NCBI RefSeq assembly: GCF_009914335.1
Contig: NZ_CP043925.1
Coordinates: forward strand, 2,728,001 to 2,792,000
Direction: 5' to 3'
DNA: 64,000 nt
Source of the DNA: Proteus columbae
GTDB taxonomy: Bacteria; Pseudomonadota; Gammaproteobacteria; Enterobacterales; Enterobacteriaceae
Shown here: positions 1-11,251 of the stretch, piece by piece
How the letters are laid out: each line of letters opens with the position of its first letter
Numbering within the stretch: the stretch's first letter is position 1
The notes under the pieces: generated by a model
What the model was told of the DNA's origin: nothing
Database searches by the model: none
What the model saw: only the letters and a program-made list of their open reading frames with translations
Translations under genes and position numbers: made by a program

Positions 1-1
1 T

Positions 2-502
2 GGCTTATATCAAGAATATGGCCCTGAGCCAATTTCAAAATTAGTGATTAGTTCAGGAATATTAACCACGGAAGATAGATGTACATTTAATAATGGCTCT
101 CCAATTACCTTTGATTTTGGCAATGTCGGTAATACCTCTGACTATTTAAATGGTCAAAACTACAAGATCACGCGCAATATTCCCATCAAGTGTGAAGGTG
201 GAAGTTTTACTAATCCTAACAGTAGAATTATGTTCAAAATTCAAACTGGGAGCTCAGGTATCGCTAGTTTTAACCCTAATTATCTTGGCACAACAGGACC
301 TGTAGATAGAACTAATTTAGGTATTGTTTTAAGAGACAAATCAGGAGCGATTGTGCCACCTAATCAATATTTTTCTGTCGGGAAACTGAATAATTTTAAA
401 GGAAACTGGGAAGTCACAGCAGCTCCTATTGCAAAAACAGGTAGCAAAATTACAGAAGGTGAATTTTCAGCACATGCCACATTAGTTGCGGAGTTTATGT
501 AA
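2..502 (+). CDS. Fimbrial minor subunit or adhesin-like protein, 5' end outside window
   Basis: The reading frame is open to the left edge of the window, so the gene is partial and the GTG at 44 is not its true start. The visible part is a beta-rich fimbrial-type domain. It has two cysteines (in DRCTFN and IKCEGG) spaced as in the disulphide of pilin domains, and it ends in ATLVAEFM, resembling the C-terminal donor-strand groove region of chaperone-usher subunits. The stop overlaps the start of the next fimbrial gene by one base, so both belong to one operon whose usher, chaperone and major pilin would lie upstream. Subunit class (tip adhesin or minor pilin) cannot be decided. Confidence 0.75.
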   Translation, partial: GLYQEYGPEPISKLVISSGILTTEDRCTFNNGSPITFDFGNVGNTSDYLNGQNYKITRNIPIKCEGGSFTNPNSRIMFKIQTGSSGIASFNPNYLGTTGPVDRTNLGIVLRDKSGAIVPPNQYFSVGKLNNFKGNWEVTAAPIAKTGSKITEGEFSAHATLVAEFM

Positions 503-1050
503 TGGAAAACCCAATAACAAAATCTGCTATTTCTCTTTTATTATTACTTTCACCTTCCGCTTTTGCTGTGACCGAGCTTATTGGTGGTGATATGGAATTT
601 AAAGGTGTTGTGGTTGCACATGGTTGTACTATTGTTGCTGGTGATGAAAATAAAGTAATTGACTTCAAGCAGATATCAGCAAAAGATCTTTATACTTTTC
701 AAAAAAGTGAACCTGTTGCTTTTAGTATTAGTTTAGAAAATTGCAGTCAAGATATTTATAAAAGCGTCACGATTACGTTAGATGGGAAAGAGCATCCTAC
801 AATGCCCGATCACCTTGCTGTTGTTGGCACAGGATCTGAAGATCCTAAAAGTATTGGGATTGTATTTACAGATGTTCAGCGCAATGTTATCCAATTAAAA
901 AAGCCGAGCTCAACTCGACTTCTTAATAATAAACGTATTCAGTTTAATTTTATGACATATGTTGAGGCGTCACCCTCTGCACTGAAAAATCAAACATTGC
1001 TCACTGGCCCATTCCAAGCACAAGCAACGTATACCCTTAATTATCAGTAA
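502..1050 (+). CDS. Fimbrial subunit, last gene of a chaperone-usher operon
   Basis: A 182-residue protein with a signal peptide ending in SPSAFA (about residue 22), then a pilin fold. Cysteines in HGCTIV and ENCSQD would form the conserved disulphide. The C-terminus ATYTLNYQ has the alternating hydrophobic pattern and penultimate tyrosine used in chaperone binding. It is exported to the periplasm and assembled through the usher. The start overlaps the stop of the previous fimbrial gene by one base, implying translational coupling. Only 7 bases separate its stop from the convergent tadA stop. Similar to minor pilins of MR/P-type fimbriae, but I cannot name the operon. Confidence 0.8.
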   Translation: MENPITKSAISLLLLLSPSAFAVTELIGGDMEFKGVVVAHGCTIVAGDENKVIDFKQISAKDLYTFQKSEPVAFSISLENCSQDIYKSVTITLDGKEHPTMPDHLAVVGTGSEDPKSIGIVFTDVQRNVIQLKKPSSTRLLNNKRIQFNFMTYVEASPSALKNQTLLTGPFQAQATYTLNYQ

Positions 1051-1057
1051 ACAGGTA

Positions 1058-1600
<543 letters not shown>

Positions 1601-1695
1601 TCATGATCATATAGCGGGATATTGTACCCTGTTTTCTATTGATAACTAAAGAGATTGTCTTGAATTCTTTATGACAAAGATAGCAAGATGAAACT

Positions 1696-2331
1696 TTAGT
1701 TTACGCGCGCTTCTGTGGCTAATTTGATAGCTAAAGCCCCTAAGATTGTTGCCATAAACCAACGTTGAATGAGTGCCCAACGAGGCCTTTGCATAAAGAA
1801 CCCTGCAATAGAGCCAGCGGCAATAACAATCAATGCATTTACTGCGATGCTAATAATAATTTGAATACTACCTAATACTAATGATTGATTTAAAACGCTG
1901 CCATTTTGAATGCTAATAAATTGAGGCAACAGTGATAAATACATCAATGCAATCTTAGGATTCAATAGATTGGTAACAAATCCCATAACAAAGAGCTTTG
2001 TTGTATTGCCTGAAAGCAATTTTTTTGGATGAAAGATAGAACGCCCACCAGGTTTAATAGATTGCCAAGCTATATAAAAAAGGTAAATCGCACCACAAAT
2101 CTTCAATGCATCATAAGCATAAGGTACAGCCATAAAAATGGCTGTAATACCAAATGCCGCTAATAACATATAAAAAATATAGCCGACAGCCACACCGATT
2201 AGTGAAATAAATCCGGCTTTTTTCCCTTGAGAGATTGAACGTGAAATCAGGTAAATCATATTAGGACCTGGAGTTAACACTAATCCCAAAGATAAAAGCG
2301 CAAACGTCCAAATATTAAACAGTGTTGGCAT
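1696..2331 (-). CDS. LysE/RhtB-family amino-acid exporter
   Basis: A 211-residue inner-membrane protein with about six hydrophobic segments. The N-terminal block LVLTPGPNMIYLISRS is the signature of the LysE/RhtB superfamily, and NPKIALMYLSLLPQFI is the second conserved block (residues about 125-140). Family members export amino acids such as homoserine, threonine or cysteine; the substrate here cannot be told from sequence. It stands alone, with a 330-base AT-rich gap between it and the divergent ferredoxin gene. Confidence 0.88.
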   Translation of the reverse strand: MPTLFNIWTFALLSLGLVLTPGPNMIYLISRSISQGKKAGFISLIGVAVGYIFYMLLAAFGITAIFMAVPYAYDALKICGAIYLFYIAWQSIKPGGRSIFHPKKLLSGNTTKLFVMGFVTNLLNPKIALMYLSLLPQFISIQNGSVLNQSLVLGSIQIIISIAVNALIVIAAGSIAGFFMQRPRWALIQRWFMATILGALAIKLATEARVN

Positions 2332-2922
<591 letters not shown>

Positions 2923-2962
2923 ACCTTAGTCAATGATTTTGTGGGTGATAAATCTAAGAGAG

Positions 2963-3343
2963 CTATTTTTCTAAAATAACTGTCGCACAAGCATAACGCT
3001 GTTCATCAGCAAGTGTTACGTGAATAGAGTTTATCCCCGCTTTCTCTGCCATCTCTTTTGCAATCGCTAAAAAATGCAGTGTAGGTTTGCCTAACTCATC
3101 ATTACGCACTTCAAAATGATTAAAAGCCAATCCTAAACGGATGCCTGTTCCTAATGCTTTTGCCGCCGCCTCTTTTACTGCAAACCGTTTAGCTAAAAAG
3201 CGTATTGGCTGTTTATGGGATTGATAGATTTCCCATTCGGTATCAGTAAGAATGCGACGAGCAAGGCGTTCACCAGAACGCCCTATAATATCTTCGATAC
3301 GCGATATCTCAACGATATCCATACCTAAGCCAACAATAGCCAT
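2963..3343 (-). CDS. acpS: Holo-[acyl-carrier-protein] synthase
   Basis: 126 residues. Transfers 4'-phosphopantetheine from CoA to a serine of apo-ACP, activating fatty acid synthesis. The N-terminal [13 protein letters not shown] holds the Mg-binding Asp, and [16 protein letters not shown] is the second family motif with the catalytic Glu. The start codon overlaps the pdxJ stop by one base, so pdxJ-acpS are translationally coupled, as in E. coli. Confidence 0.96.
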   Translation of the reverse strand: MAIVGLGMDIVEISRIEDIIGRSGERLARRILTDTEWEIYQSHKQPIRFLAKRFAVKEAAAKALGTGIRLGLAFNHFEVRNDELGKPTLHFLAIAKEMAEKAGINSIHVTLADEQRYACATVILEK

Positions 3344-4074
3344 TAGCGACGCGCTTCTCGCATTAAGCGTTTCATTTCTTCAACCGCTGGTGCTAATCCA
3401 CTAAATACGGCTCTACCAATAATTGCATGGCCAATATTCAGTTCATAAAGTTCAGGTAATGCGGCAATACGTTGTACGTTGTGGTAATGCAAACCATGTC
3501 CCGCATTCACTTTTAAGCCTTTAGATGCGGCGTAAGTCACTGCATCACGAATACGGACAAACTCTTTTTCTTGAGCCATTTCATCTTCAGCGTCAGCATA
3601 AGCACCAGTGTGGATCTCAATAAAAGGTGCACCAACACGATCGGCTGCGTTAATTTGCTCATGATCAGGGTCAATAAACAGAGAAACTTTGATACCCGCT
3701 AAAGATAAGCGTTTAATTGCATCAGCAACTTTTGCTTCATTGCCAACAACATCTAAACCACCTTCTGTTGTCACTTCTTGGCGTTTTTCAGGTACTAAGC
3801 AGCAAAAATCAGGCTGAGTTTGACAAGCTATCTCAATCATCTCTTCAGTAACTGCCATTTCCAGATTTAATCTTGTCTGAACCGTTTGGCTTATCAACAT
3901 TAAATCGCGATCAGTGATATGACGTCTATCTTCACGTAAATGGATAGTAATACCATCAGCACCAGCTTGTTCTGCAATAAAAGCCGCTTGAACAGGATCG
4001 GGATACGTTGTGCCTCGGGCATTACGAAGGGTGGCGATATGGTCAATATTAACGCCAAGTAGAATATCAGACAT
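3343..4074 (-). CDS. pdxJ: Pyridoxine 5'-phosphate synthase
   Basis: 243 residues, full length. Condenses 1-deoxyxylulose 5-phosphate with 3-amino-2-oxopropyl phosphate in the last step of de novo vitamin B6 synthesis. The TIM-barrel shows [15 protein letters not shown] at the N-terminus, HLREDRRHI (active-site Glu and His region) and [10 protein letters not shown] with the phosphate-binding GHG. First of a pdxJ-acpS pair, lying 69 bases after recO. Confidence 0.97.
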   Translation of the reverse strand: MSDILLGVNIDHIATLRNARGTTYPDPVQAAFIAEQAGADGITIHLREDRRHITDRDLMLISQTVQTRLNLEMAVTEEMIEIACQTQPDFCCLVPEKRQEVTTEGGLDVVGNEAKVADAIKRLSLAGIKVSLFIDPDHEQINAADRVGAPFIEIHTGAYADAEDEMAQEKEFVRIRDAVTYAASKGLKVNAGHGLHYHNVQRIAALPELYELNIGHAIIGRAVFSGLAPAVEEMKRLMREARR

Positions 4075-4143
4075 GCTCTTCTCCTGAAAAATAACGTTGC
4101 ATTACCTTAGTTTACACATTCCATAGAGAAGAAAAAGACAATA

Positions 4144-4884
4144 TTACTGTTCTGCCATCAATGCTCTTTTCTTTGGGGATTTTTTAATGGCAAATTGTCT
4201 AAAAAGTTCTCTACTTTTTAATGGTTTTCCGCCTAAATAGGGCTTCAATGCCATTCGAGTAAACCTTTTCGCCGCTTTTAATGTTTCAACAGTAGGAAAT
4301 TCGCGACTGGCTAAGGATTTTAATTCAAATCCCGTAAAACTATTATGATCAACCACTAAACTCGCAATAAAACCTTTTTCTTCCCGATAACGATAGGTCA
4401 TCGAATCTGAAACAGGCTCTCCACTTCCGGCACAATGCAGAAAATCTAAGCCATAGCCAAGTTGTGTTAATAACGCAAGTTCAAAGCGTCTTAGTGCCGC
4501 TTCGGGTGTGGTATCGCTAGCAGCAAGAATTTGCAAACAGGAGAGGTATTCAAAAAAAAGTACACTATAAGACGTACCATTTTCTAAAACGCGAGACAAT
4601 AACTCATTAAGATACAAGCCACTGTATAGTACAGAGCCTGTCAGTGGTAATGCTAAAGAGATAGGTTCAGCATCACGAAGTGTTTTAACTTCTCCTCGCC
4701 CACTCCAACGAATGAGCAAAGGAGTAAAAGGTTGAAGTGCCCCTTTTAAGGGTGAACGACGGCCTCGCGCACCTTTTGACAATATGCGTACTCGCCCTTC
4801 ATTTTCAGTGAAAAAATCGAGTAATAAACTCGTTTCACTGTAAGGTCGAGCATGGATAACGAATGCACGTTGCCAGCCATCCAC
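4144..4884 (-). CDS. recO: DNA repair protein RecO
   Basis: 246 residues. Works with RecF and RecR to load RecA onto SSB-coated gaps and anneals complementary strands. The N-terminal OB-fold ([23 protein letters not shown]) and the positively charged [12 protein letters not shown] loop are characteristic. The helical C-terminal half is conserved, with [13 protein letters not shown] where many homologues carry zinc ligands. Nine bases downstream of era, so part of the rnc-era-recO operon. Confidence 0.95.
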   Translation of the reverse strand: MDGWQRAFVIHARPYSETSLLLDFFTENEGRVRILSKGARGRRSPLKGALQPFTPLLIRWSGRGEVKTLRDAEPISLALPLTGSVLYSGLYLNELLSRVLENGTSYSVLFFEYLSCLQILAASDTTPEAALRRFELALLTQLGYGLDFLHCAGSGEPVSDSMTYRYREEKGFIASLVVDHNSFTGFELKSLASREFPTVETLKAAKRFTRMALKPYLGGKPLKSRELFRQFAIKKSPKKRALMAEQ

Positions 4885-4893
4885 TTCAGTTAC

Positions 4894-5802
4894 CTACTTT
4901 AAATCGTCCACATAGCCAAGGCTACGTAAAGCACGTTCATCATCAGCCCAGCCCGCTTTGACTTTCACCCAAAGTTCTAAGTGAACTTTGTTTTCAAATA
5001 AGTCTTCCATATCCATACGGGCTTCAGTACCAATTTTCTTGATTTTCGCACCTTTATTACCAATAACCATTTTCTTCTGGCCTTCACGTTCAACCAGAAT
5101 TAATCCGTGGATATCATAGCCACCACGCTCATTGGTAACGAATTGCTCAATTTCAACAGTGACAGAATAAGGTAATTCTTCACCCAAAAAGCGCATCAAT
5201 TTTTCACGAATAATTTCTGATGCCATAAAACGCTGAGAGCGATCAGTAATATAATCTTCAGGGAAATGATGAGTCGCTTCTGGTAAACATTTACGTACGA
5301 TTTTCGCTATCGTATCGATATTCATGTCTTTTTCAGCACTGATTGGTACAACATCAAGAAAATCCATTTGTTGGCTTAAAAAGCCAATGTGTGGAAGTAA
5401 CTTGGTTTTATCAGTTACGTTATCCACTTTATTAATTGCTAATAAAACAGGGCAGCGTAATGATTTTAATTTATTTAACACCATTTCGTCATCAGGCGTC
5501 CAATTGGTGCCTTCAACAACGAAAATAACCAATTCAACATCACCTATTGAACTGCTTGCTGCACGGTTCATTAGTCTGTTGATGGCTCGCTTTTCTTCGA
5601 TATGCAAGCCCGGTGTATCCACATAAATCGCTTGGTAAGCACCATCTGTATCAATACCCATGATACGGTGACGCGTAGTTTGCGGTTTACGTGATGTAAT
5701 AGAAACTTTCTGCCCCAGTAATTGGTTCAGTAGTGTTGATTTTCCCACATTTGGGCGACCGACTATCGCAATAAATCCGCAATAGGTTTGTTCTTCGCTC
5801 AT
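4894..5802 (-). CDS. era: GTPase Era
   Basis: 302 residues. A GTPase that binds the 3' end of 16S rRNA and helps mature the 30S subunit. The G domain has the P-loop GRPNVGKS (15-22), DTPG (about 62) and NKVD (about 124). The C-terminal KH domain contains [13 protein letters not shown]. The start overlaps the rnc stop by four bases (ATGA), which couples translation of RNase III and Era. Confidence 0.98.
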   Translation of the reverse strand: MSEEQTYCGFIAIVGRPNVGKSTLLNQLLGQKVSITSRKPQTTRHRIMGIDTDGAYQAIYVDTPGLHIEEKRAINRLMNRAASSSIGDVELVIFVVEGTNWTPDDEMVLNKLKSLRCPVLLAINKVDNVTDKTKLLPHIGFLSQQMDFLDVVPISAEKDMNIDTIAKIVRKCLPEATHHFPEDYITDRSQRFMASEIIREKLMRFLGEELPYSVTVEIEQFVTNERGGYDIHGLILVEREGQKKMVIGNKGAKIKKIGTEARMDMEDLFENKVHLELWVKVKAGWADDERALRSLGYVDDLK

Positions 5803-6479
5803 TCAAGCTCCAGTTGTATTAATGCCTGTTCAGCAGCGGCCTGTTCAGCTTTACGACGGCTTGTACCCATCCCTTTGACAGGTTGTTCGATACCGCTTAT
5901 CTGACAATGGATCGTAAACTCTTGATCATGGGCTTCGCCACGAACCTGTACCACAATATAAGAAGGTAATGGTAAATGACGGCCTTGCAGATACTCTTGC
6001 AAACGAGTTTTAGGATCTTTTTGCTTATCGCCTGGGCTAATTTCAGCCAAACGATTCTCATACCAGTTTAAAATAATTTTTTCGATATTTTGAATATCAC
6101 TATCGAGGAAAATTGCACCAATTAAAGCTTCCACCGTATCCGCTAAAATTGATTCGCGACGAAAGCCACCGCTTTTTAATTCCCCTGGGCCTAAACGTAG
6201 ACATTCACCTAATTCAAATTCACGTGCTAATTCAGCGAGTGTATTTCCACGAACAAGTGTTGCTCTCATTCGGCTCATATCACCTTCATCAACACGAGGA
6301 AAGCGATGATAAAGTGCGTTAGCAATTACATAGCTTAGAATTGAATCACCTAAAAATTCTAAACGTTCATTATGTTTACTGCTGGCACTGCGATGCGTTA
6401 AAGCCTGTAGTAATAATTCATTTTGCGTAAAAGTATAGCCCAGTTTCTTTTGTAACTGGTTTATTAATAAAGTATTCAT
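5799..6479 (-). CDS. rnc: Ribonuclease III
   Basis: 226 residues, the same length as in E. coli. A double-strand-specific endoribonuclease for rRNA precursors and many mRNAs. The catalytic motif [11 protein letters not shown] spans 38-48 (Asp45), with Glu117 in [13 protein letters not shown]. The C-terminal dsRNA-binding domain ends in [16 protein letters not shown]. First gene of rnc-era-recO. Its 194-base leader contains three strong hairpins, described separately, that suggest autoregulation by self-cleavage. Confidence 0.98.
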   Translation of the reverse strand: MNTLLINQLQKKLGYTFTQNELLLQALTHRSASSKHNERLEFLGDSILSYVIANALYHRFPRVDEGDMSRMRATLVRGNTLAELAREFELGECLRLGPGELKSGGFRRESILADTVEALIGAIFLDSDIQNIEKIILNWYENRLAEISPGDKQKDPKTRLQEYLQGRHLPLPSYIVVQVRGEAHDQEFTIHCQISGIEQPVKGMGTSRRKAEQAAAEQALIQLELE

Positions 6480-6513
6480 GTGCGATCAATTCCATAACTT
6501 AATTTGAAGCACA

Positions 6514-6660
6514 CGCAACAAATCTGTTTAAGACAACGAGAAATTATCGAGTTGGATAACAGAACTGTTGCGTTTGCACTGGCTCCTGTCAATAACAGGA
6601 GCCAATCATATTTAAAGAAGCGACACATTCTACACTTAGATAAGAAGGAATGCTGTCGCT
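6514..6660 (-). promoter_or_regulatory. Structured leader of rnc operon with three hairpins
   Basis: Three inverted repeats lie between the lepB stop and the rnc start. (1) 6619-6660: AGCGACA pairs with TGTCGCT, then CATTC with GAATG. (2) 6580-6604: GGCTCCTGT pairs perfectly with ACAGGAGCC around a 5-base loop. (3) 6514-6572: CGCAACA pairs with TGTTGCG, then TCTGTT with AACAGA. Hairpin 3 is long and interrupted, like known RNase III substrates. In E. coli, RNase III cleaves its own leader to limit expression; the same is inferred here. Hairpin 1 may also end lepB transcripts. Confidence 0.6.
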
Positions 6661-6673
6661 ATTTTGTTAATAA

Positions 6674-7645
6674 TTACTTAATGCCACCGATACGGCTAAA
6701 ACGAACGCCTGTTGGCCATTCATTCTCTACTTTTTCAAAGCTCATCCAAATTGTTGTCGCTTTACCTACTAAGTTTTTCTCTGGAACAAAGCCCCAGAAG
6801 CGACTATCTGAACTACCGTCTCGATTATCACCCATCATAAAGTAATGACCTTCAGGAACAATCCATGTACCAACAGGTAATCCGGGTTGTATAAACTCTG
6901 GCATCGTCATATCACCGGGTATTGTCATGATGCGGTGAGAGACTTTATCAATAGTTTCTACTCTTTCTTCTTCACGTAATTGAGTTGCTGTTGAAATAGG
7001 CTCCTCAATTGGAATAGATTTCATACCATTAATACGCTGACCACCCGGTACATTTTGTAATAATAACGTCCATTCACTTGGATAAGCAGTACCATAAGTT
7101 ACTGATATTTCTTCATTACAAATGGTTTTATCACAATTTGGATAGATATGAAGTTTTTTCGACACCATATCATAAACAATTTTATCGCCCGGTAATCCAA
7201 TAACACGTTTAATAAAGTCAGTAGAAGGATCACGAGGATATTTAAATACGGCGATATCACCTCGTTTAGGTTTCCCTGTATTAATTAACGTGGTTTGTGT
7301 AATTGGATCTTTTAATCCATAAGCAAACTTTTCAACCAAGATAAAATCGCCAACCAATAAGGTTGGCATCATGGAACGAGAAGGTATTTGAAACGGCTCA
7401 TACACAAATGAACGCAGAACCAAAACAATAATCAAAACTGGGAATAAAGAGCCTAATGTCTCTGCCCAGCTTGGTTTATTAATTGATTTTGCTAACTCTT
7501 GCTGATCCTCGGTCCCTTGCGTCATCTCTTGAAGACGCTTTAGTTTTGCTTTTCGGGCTGGTTTGAGTTTAAAGCGCTCAATTCCCCAAAAAACTCCCGT
7601 TATTAGCGTTGCCAGCGTTAGGATCAAGGCAAACGTGTTAGCCAT
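6674..7645 (-). CDS. lepB: Signal peptidase I
   Basis: 323 residues. Inner-membrane serine protease that removes signal peptides from exported proteins. Two N-terminal hydrophobic segments (about 4-20 and 65-80) anchor it. The catalytic Ser91 is in PSRSMMPTLLVGD and Lys146 in DFIKRVIGLPGD, giving the Ser-Lys dyad. The C-terminal box GDNRDGSSDSRFWGFV is typical. 14 bases downstream of lepA, an operon as in E. coli. Confidence 0.97.
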   Translation of the reverse strand: MANTFALILTLATLITGVFWGIERFKLKPARKAKLKRLQEMTQGTEDQQELAKSINKPSWAETLGSLFPVLIIVLVLRSFVYEPFQIPSRSMMPTLLVGDFILVEKFAYGLKDPITQTTLINTGKPKRGDIAVFKYPRDPSTDFIKRVIGLPGDKIVYDMVSKKLHIYPNCDKTICNEEISVTYGTAYPSEWTLLLQNVPGGQRINGMKSIPIEEPISTATQLREEERVETIDKVSHRIMTIPGDMTMPEFIQPGLPVGTWIVPEGHYFMMGDNRDGSSDSRFWGFVPEKNLVGKATTIWMSFEKVENEWPTGVRFSRIGGIK

Positions 7646-7659
7646 GTTTTCTCCTTAAA

Positions 7660-9456
7660 TTATTTATCTTTACCAACATGAAGAATGGCTAAAAACGCTT
7701 CTTGTGGTAGCTCTACGTTACCAATTTGCTTCATACGTTTTTTACCATCTTTCTGTTTCTGTAACAGTTTCTTCTTACGGCTAACGTCACCGCCATAACA
7801 TTTGGCTAATACGTTTTTACGTAACTGTTTAACAGTTGAACGAGCAATAATATGGTTACCAATTGCCGCTTGGATAGCGATATCAAACTGTTGGCGTGGA
7901 ATAAATTCTTTCATTTTTTCCACCAGCTCACGACCACGATAAGGTGCATTATCGTTATGTGTAATCAATGCTAAAGCATCAACGCGATCACCATTAATCA
8001 AGACATCTACACGTACCATGTTAGAGCCTTGGAAACGAATAAAGTTATAGTCTAAAGAAGCATAACCGCGTGATGTTGATTTTAAACGGTCAAAGAAATC
8101 TAATACCACTTCAGCCATCGGAATTTCATAAGTCAATGAAACCTGATTACCATGATAGACCATATTGGTTTGAACGCCGCGTTTTTCGATACATAAAGTA
8201 ATTACGTTACCTAAGTATTCTTGCGGTAATAACATATGACATTCAGCAATAGGTTCTCTGATTTCTTCGATATTATTCAGTGGTGGTAATTTAGACGGGC
8301 TATCCACTAACACAATATCACCGTTAGTCATTTCAACTTCATAAACTACGGTTGGAGCTGTTGTGATCAGGTCGAGGTCATATTCACGTTCTAAACGTTC
8401 TTGAATAATCTCCATATGAAGAAGACCCAAGAAACCACAACGGAAACCGAAACCTAACGCTGTTGAGCTTTCTGGCTCATAGAATAATGAAGCATCGTTC
8501 AGGCTTAATTTGCCTAATGCATCACGGAATGATTCATAGTCGTCAGAGCTAATTGGGAATAAACCCGCATAAACTTGTGGCTTAACTTTTTTAAAGCCAG
8601 GCAATGGCTTATCTGCTGGTTTTTGCGCTGCTGTTAAAGTATCCCCAACAGGTGCACCTAAAATATCTTTAATACCACAAACAACCCAGCCTACTTCACC
8701 ACAATTTAGCGTGGTTGTATCAATTTGTTTTGGTGTAAAAATACCAATACGGTCAATGTTATAAACCTGTCCCGTACTCATTACCTTGATTTTATCGTTT
8801 TTGCTGACTTTACCATTTTTCACACGGATCAATGAAACAACACCAAGGTAATTATCAAACCAAGAGTCAATAATCAGTGCTTGTAATGGAGCGTCTGCAT
8901 CACCTTCAGGTGCTGGAATTTCTTTAACAAGACGTTCGATAACTTCTTTGACACCAATACCTGTTTTTGCAGAGCAACGCACTGCATCTGTGGCATCGAT
9001 GCCCACAATGTCTTCAATCTCTTCAGCAACACGCTCAGGCTCTGCTGCTGGTAAGTCTATTTTATTTAAAACAGGAACGACGGTGAGATCCATATCCATC
9101 GCGGTATAGCAGTTTGCTAATGTTTGCGCTTCAACCCCTTGCCCAGCATCTACGACCAATAACGCGCCTTCACACGCAGCGAGTGAACGAGATACTTCAT
9201 AAGAGAAGTCAACGTGTCCTGGGGTATCGATAAAGTTAAGCTGATAAACTTCACCGTCATCAGCGGTGTAATTCAAGGTTACGCTTTGCGCTTTGATTGT
9301 AATACCACGTTCACGCTCAAGATCCATAGAATCAAGAACCTGCGCAGCCATTTCACGATCTGATAAGCCACCACAAATTTGAATAATTCGATCTGATAAC
9401 GTCGATTTACCGTGGTCAATATGTGCGATAATGGAAAAGTTACGTATGTTTTTCAT
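7660..9456 (-). CDS. lepA: Elongation factor 4 (LepA)
   Basis: 598 residues. A ribosome-bound translational GTPase related to EF-G, implicated in 30S assembly and back-translocation. GTPase motifs are complete: [10 protein letters not shown] (P-loop), DTPGHVDF and NKIDLP. It carries the LepA-specific C-terminal domain, including the basic stretch [20 protein letters not shown]. Length matches the family. First gene of lepA-lepB. Confidence 0.98.
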   Translation of the reverse strand: MKNIRNFSIIAHIDHGKSTLSDRIIQICGGLSDREMAAQVLDSMDLERERGITIKAQSVTLNYTADDGEVYQLNFIDTPGHVDFSYEVSRSLAACEGALLVVDAGQGVEAQTLANCYTAMDMDLTVVPVLNKIDLPAAEPERVAEEIEDIVGIDATDAVRCSAKTGIGVKEVIERLVKEIPAPEGDADAPLQALIIDSWFDNYLGVVSLIRVKNGKVSKNDKIKVMSTGQVYNIDRIGIFTPKQIDTTTLNCGEVGWVVCGIKDILGAPVGDTLTAAQKPADKPLPGFKKVKPQVYAGLFPISSDDYESFRDALGKLSLNDASLFYEPESSTALGFGFRCGFLGLLHMEIIQERLEREYDLDLITTAPTVVYEVEMTNGDIVLVDSPSKLPPLNNIEEIREPIAECHMLLPQEYLGNVITLCIEKRGVQTNMVYHGNQVSLTYEIPMAEVVLDFFDRLKSTSRGYASLDYNFIRFQGSNMVRVDVLINGDRVDALALITHNDNAPYRGRELVEKMKEFIPRQQFDIAIQAAIGNHIIARSTVKQLRKNVLAKCYGGDVSRKKKLLQKQKDGKKRMKQIGNVELPQEAFLAILHVGKDK

Positions 9457-9757
9457 TCTGAAATTATTTTTCTCTATTGCTTTGCTCTATAAATCTGGCT
9501 TTGGCGTCATTCATGGACACAAAGCGAAAACTCTATATTGCAGGAGTTATTATTGATGACGCATTCTACACACTAGAGACATTATACTCAAAGAAACGTT
9601 CATCAAACACAAACATTTATGCTAAGACTTGCATTTATTTGTAATTTTTTGCGGGTAATTTCCAGATATAGAAACGTGTTAATTTAAGATAGATATTATT
9701 ACAAAAGCAGCATGACAAGAATAATGGGGCAGATGCCCCATTATTTTAATCAACTCA
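9457..9757. other. Intergenic region lepA - rseC
   Basis: About 300 bases holding the upstream region of lepA and, near rseC, the terminator-like hairpin at 9720-9746. No gene or recognisable operator seen in the rest. Confidence 0.5.
9720..9746 (-). terminator. Hairpin after rseC
   Basis: AATAATGGGGC pairs with GCCCCATTATT around a 4-base loop just past the rseC stop. The U-tract on the minus strand is poor, so termination strength is uncertain. Confidence 0.6.
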
Positions 9758-10222
9758 TTATTCTTGAAATTGAACTTTAAGTTCATGAGGTGGAAGCCCT
9801 ATTTGCAATACAATAGGCTCAAAACCTTCATCTTTGCTCCACCAAGTCGCCACTTTTTTGGCAAATAAAAAACCAAGAGCACCACCCACAAGTCCACTGC
9901 AAAAAATAGCAAATTCACTCGAAAGCCAAAAGCTCGCAATGCCTGCGACAATAAATAAGCCAATAAGTGGCGTTAAATACACTAGCATTGCGGAAAGAAG
10001 TAGATTATTTTCAGGAATACCTACTTCCACTTTTTGCCCTTCAACTAAAGGTTGTGCAACGGGAAGTTCGAGTTGATGAACTGTCTCAGGCCCTATTTTA
10101 TTTAATAAATAAGAGCCACACGCAGCGCGAGCTTGGCAACTACCACAGCCAGAAGAAGATCCGTAGCGTAATAACGCCCGTCCTTCATGCCAATGTATAA
10201 CTGTTGCCCACTCTTTAACCAT
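9758..10222 (-). CDS. rseC: Sigma-E regulatory protein RseC
   Basis: 154 residues. An inner-membrane protein of the sigma-E operon, also linked to the SoxR-reducing system. The N-terminal cysteine cluster CGSCQARAACGS (about 21-32) is characteristic, followed by two transmembrane segments (about 78-95 and 100-120) and a charged tail. Fourteen bases after rseB, the last gene of rpoE-rseA-rseB-rseC. Its exact molecular role is less certain than that of its neighbours. Confidence 0.93.
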   Translation of the reverse strand: MVKEWATVIHWHEGRALLRYGSSSGCGSCQARAACGSYLLNKIGPETVHQLELPVAQPLVEGQKVEVGIPENNLLLSAMLVYLTPLIGLFIVAGIASFWLSSEFAIFCSGLVGGALGFLFAKKVATWWSKDEGFEPIVLQIGLPPHELKVQFQE

Positions 10223-10235
10223 AACTTATACCCTT

Positions 10236-11204
10236 TTACTTTTTCGTAAATACAACACTATTAACTATTGCTTGTGCCGTAGAAAATGGTAGCTGACCAA
10301 TAAAGGTAATTTCATTACCTTCTTTGTCATAGGTATAAATTGTATTACGACCATACCTCAACATTTTATCGCGTTCGGGCGAATTAACCTGTTGACCACT
10401 TTTATTAACATAAATAGAGAAATCAAATAAACCATCACTAAATAAAATAGACTGACTAAACTCAGTTTCAGAAATTTGATGATTACTGCGTTTTACCTCT
10501 TTAAAACCTTCAGGCAATTGACTAACCGACCAGTTATAAACCAAAGGTTTAGCTTTTGGTACAAGTAATAAAGGAGGCATATTGACGGTACGTAACGAAT
10601 TAAGTTCTGCTCCGACTTCACTCCCTTCATTAACTGTAATCACTCGAAATTGTTCAATGATGTCATTATTCTTATCTAGTAGATCGACTCTTAAAGGTAG
10701 ATATCTTTCTTCATCTATAAACAAGACATAATCATAACGGTCATTATTTTTTGATAGCACGCGAACAACTCGGCTTGGAATATCACCAATATGCGTTCTA
10801 CCTGCATCAATAAAATTATAATAACCTGATAATTCATTGAAATCTTGGTAAATAATAGAAGGGATATAATCAACGATATGATCATTTCTTAAGCTGAAAG
10901 CATCTAAGCCTGGCTCAAAATAGCTGATTTCATCACCACGTTGAACGATTTCACGGCGAGTACTATCCATTTGCATTAATTGTGCAAGCGGTTTGCCATC
11001 GATAAGAGTGTGACGGTAGCGAATAGGAACAATACCTTGAGAATTGATATTGATAAAAGATAATTCATAGGTAGAGCTTTGACTTGTCTGACCCATCTTT
11101 TGCAACAAAGCCTCGACACTACCTGTTTGAGGTTGTGCCAAGGCTTGTATCGGCATTGACAGGCTGCCCACCAGCAATAAGGTGGATAACCATGATTTTT
11201 TCAT
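10236..11204 (-). CDS. rseB: Periplasmic anti-sigma-E modulator RseB
   Basis: 322 residues. Binds the periplasmic part of RseA and shields it from DegS; dissociates when it senses mislocalised LPS or envelope stress. A signal peptide ends in PIQALAQ (about residue 23). The LolA/LolB-like domain (SFININSQGIVPIRYRH...) is followed by the smaller C-terminal domain that contacts RseA. Length matches the 318-residue E. coli protein. Confidence 0.95.
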   Translation of the reverse strand: MKKSWLSTLLLVGSLSMPIQALAQPQTGSVEALLQKMGQTSQSSTYELSFININSQGIVPIRYRHTLIDGKPLAQLMQMDSTRREIVQRGDEISYFEPGLDAFSLRNDHIVDYIPSIIYQDFNELSGYYNFIDAGRTHIGDIPSRVVRVLSKNNDRYDYVLFIDEERYLPLRVDLLDKNNDIIEQFRVITVNEGSEVGAELNSLRTVNMPPLLLVPKAKPLVYNWSVSQLPEGFKEVKRSNHQISETEFSQSILFSDGLFDFSIYVNKSGQQVNSPERDKMLRYGRNTIYTYDKEGNEITFIGQLPFSTAQAIVNSVVFTKK

Positions 11205-11251
11205 TACGACTGTTTCATTCCCACACGTTATTTATACATTAACATTTATTA

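Noticed and set aside
5324-5626. 100-codon plus-strand ORF inside era
   Set aside because: Antisense shadow of the conserved era gene.
6113-6845. Plus-strand ORFs over rnc and lepB, including 6504-6845
   Set aside because: Overlap conserved coding regions and the rnc leader; no family features.
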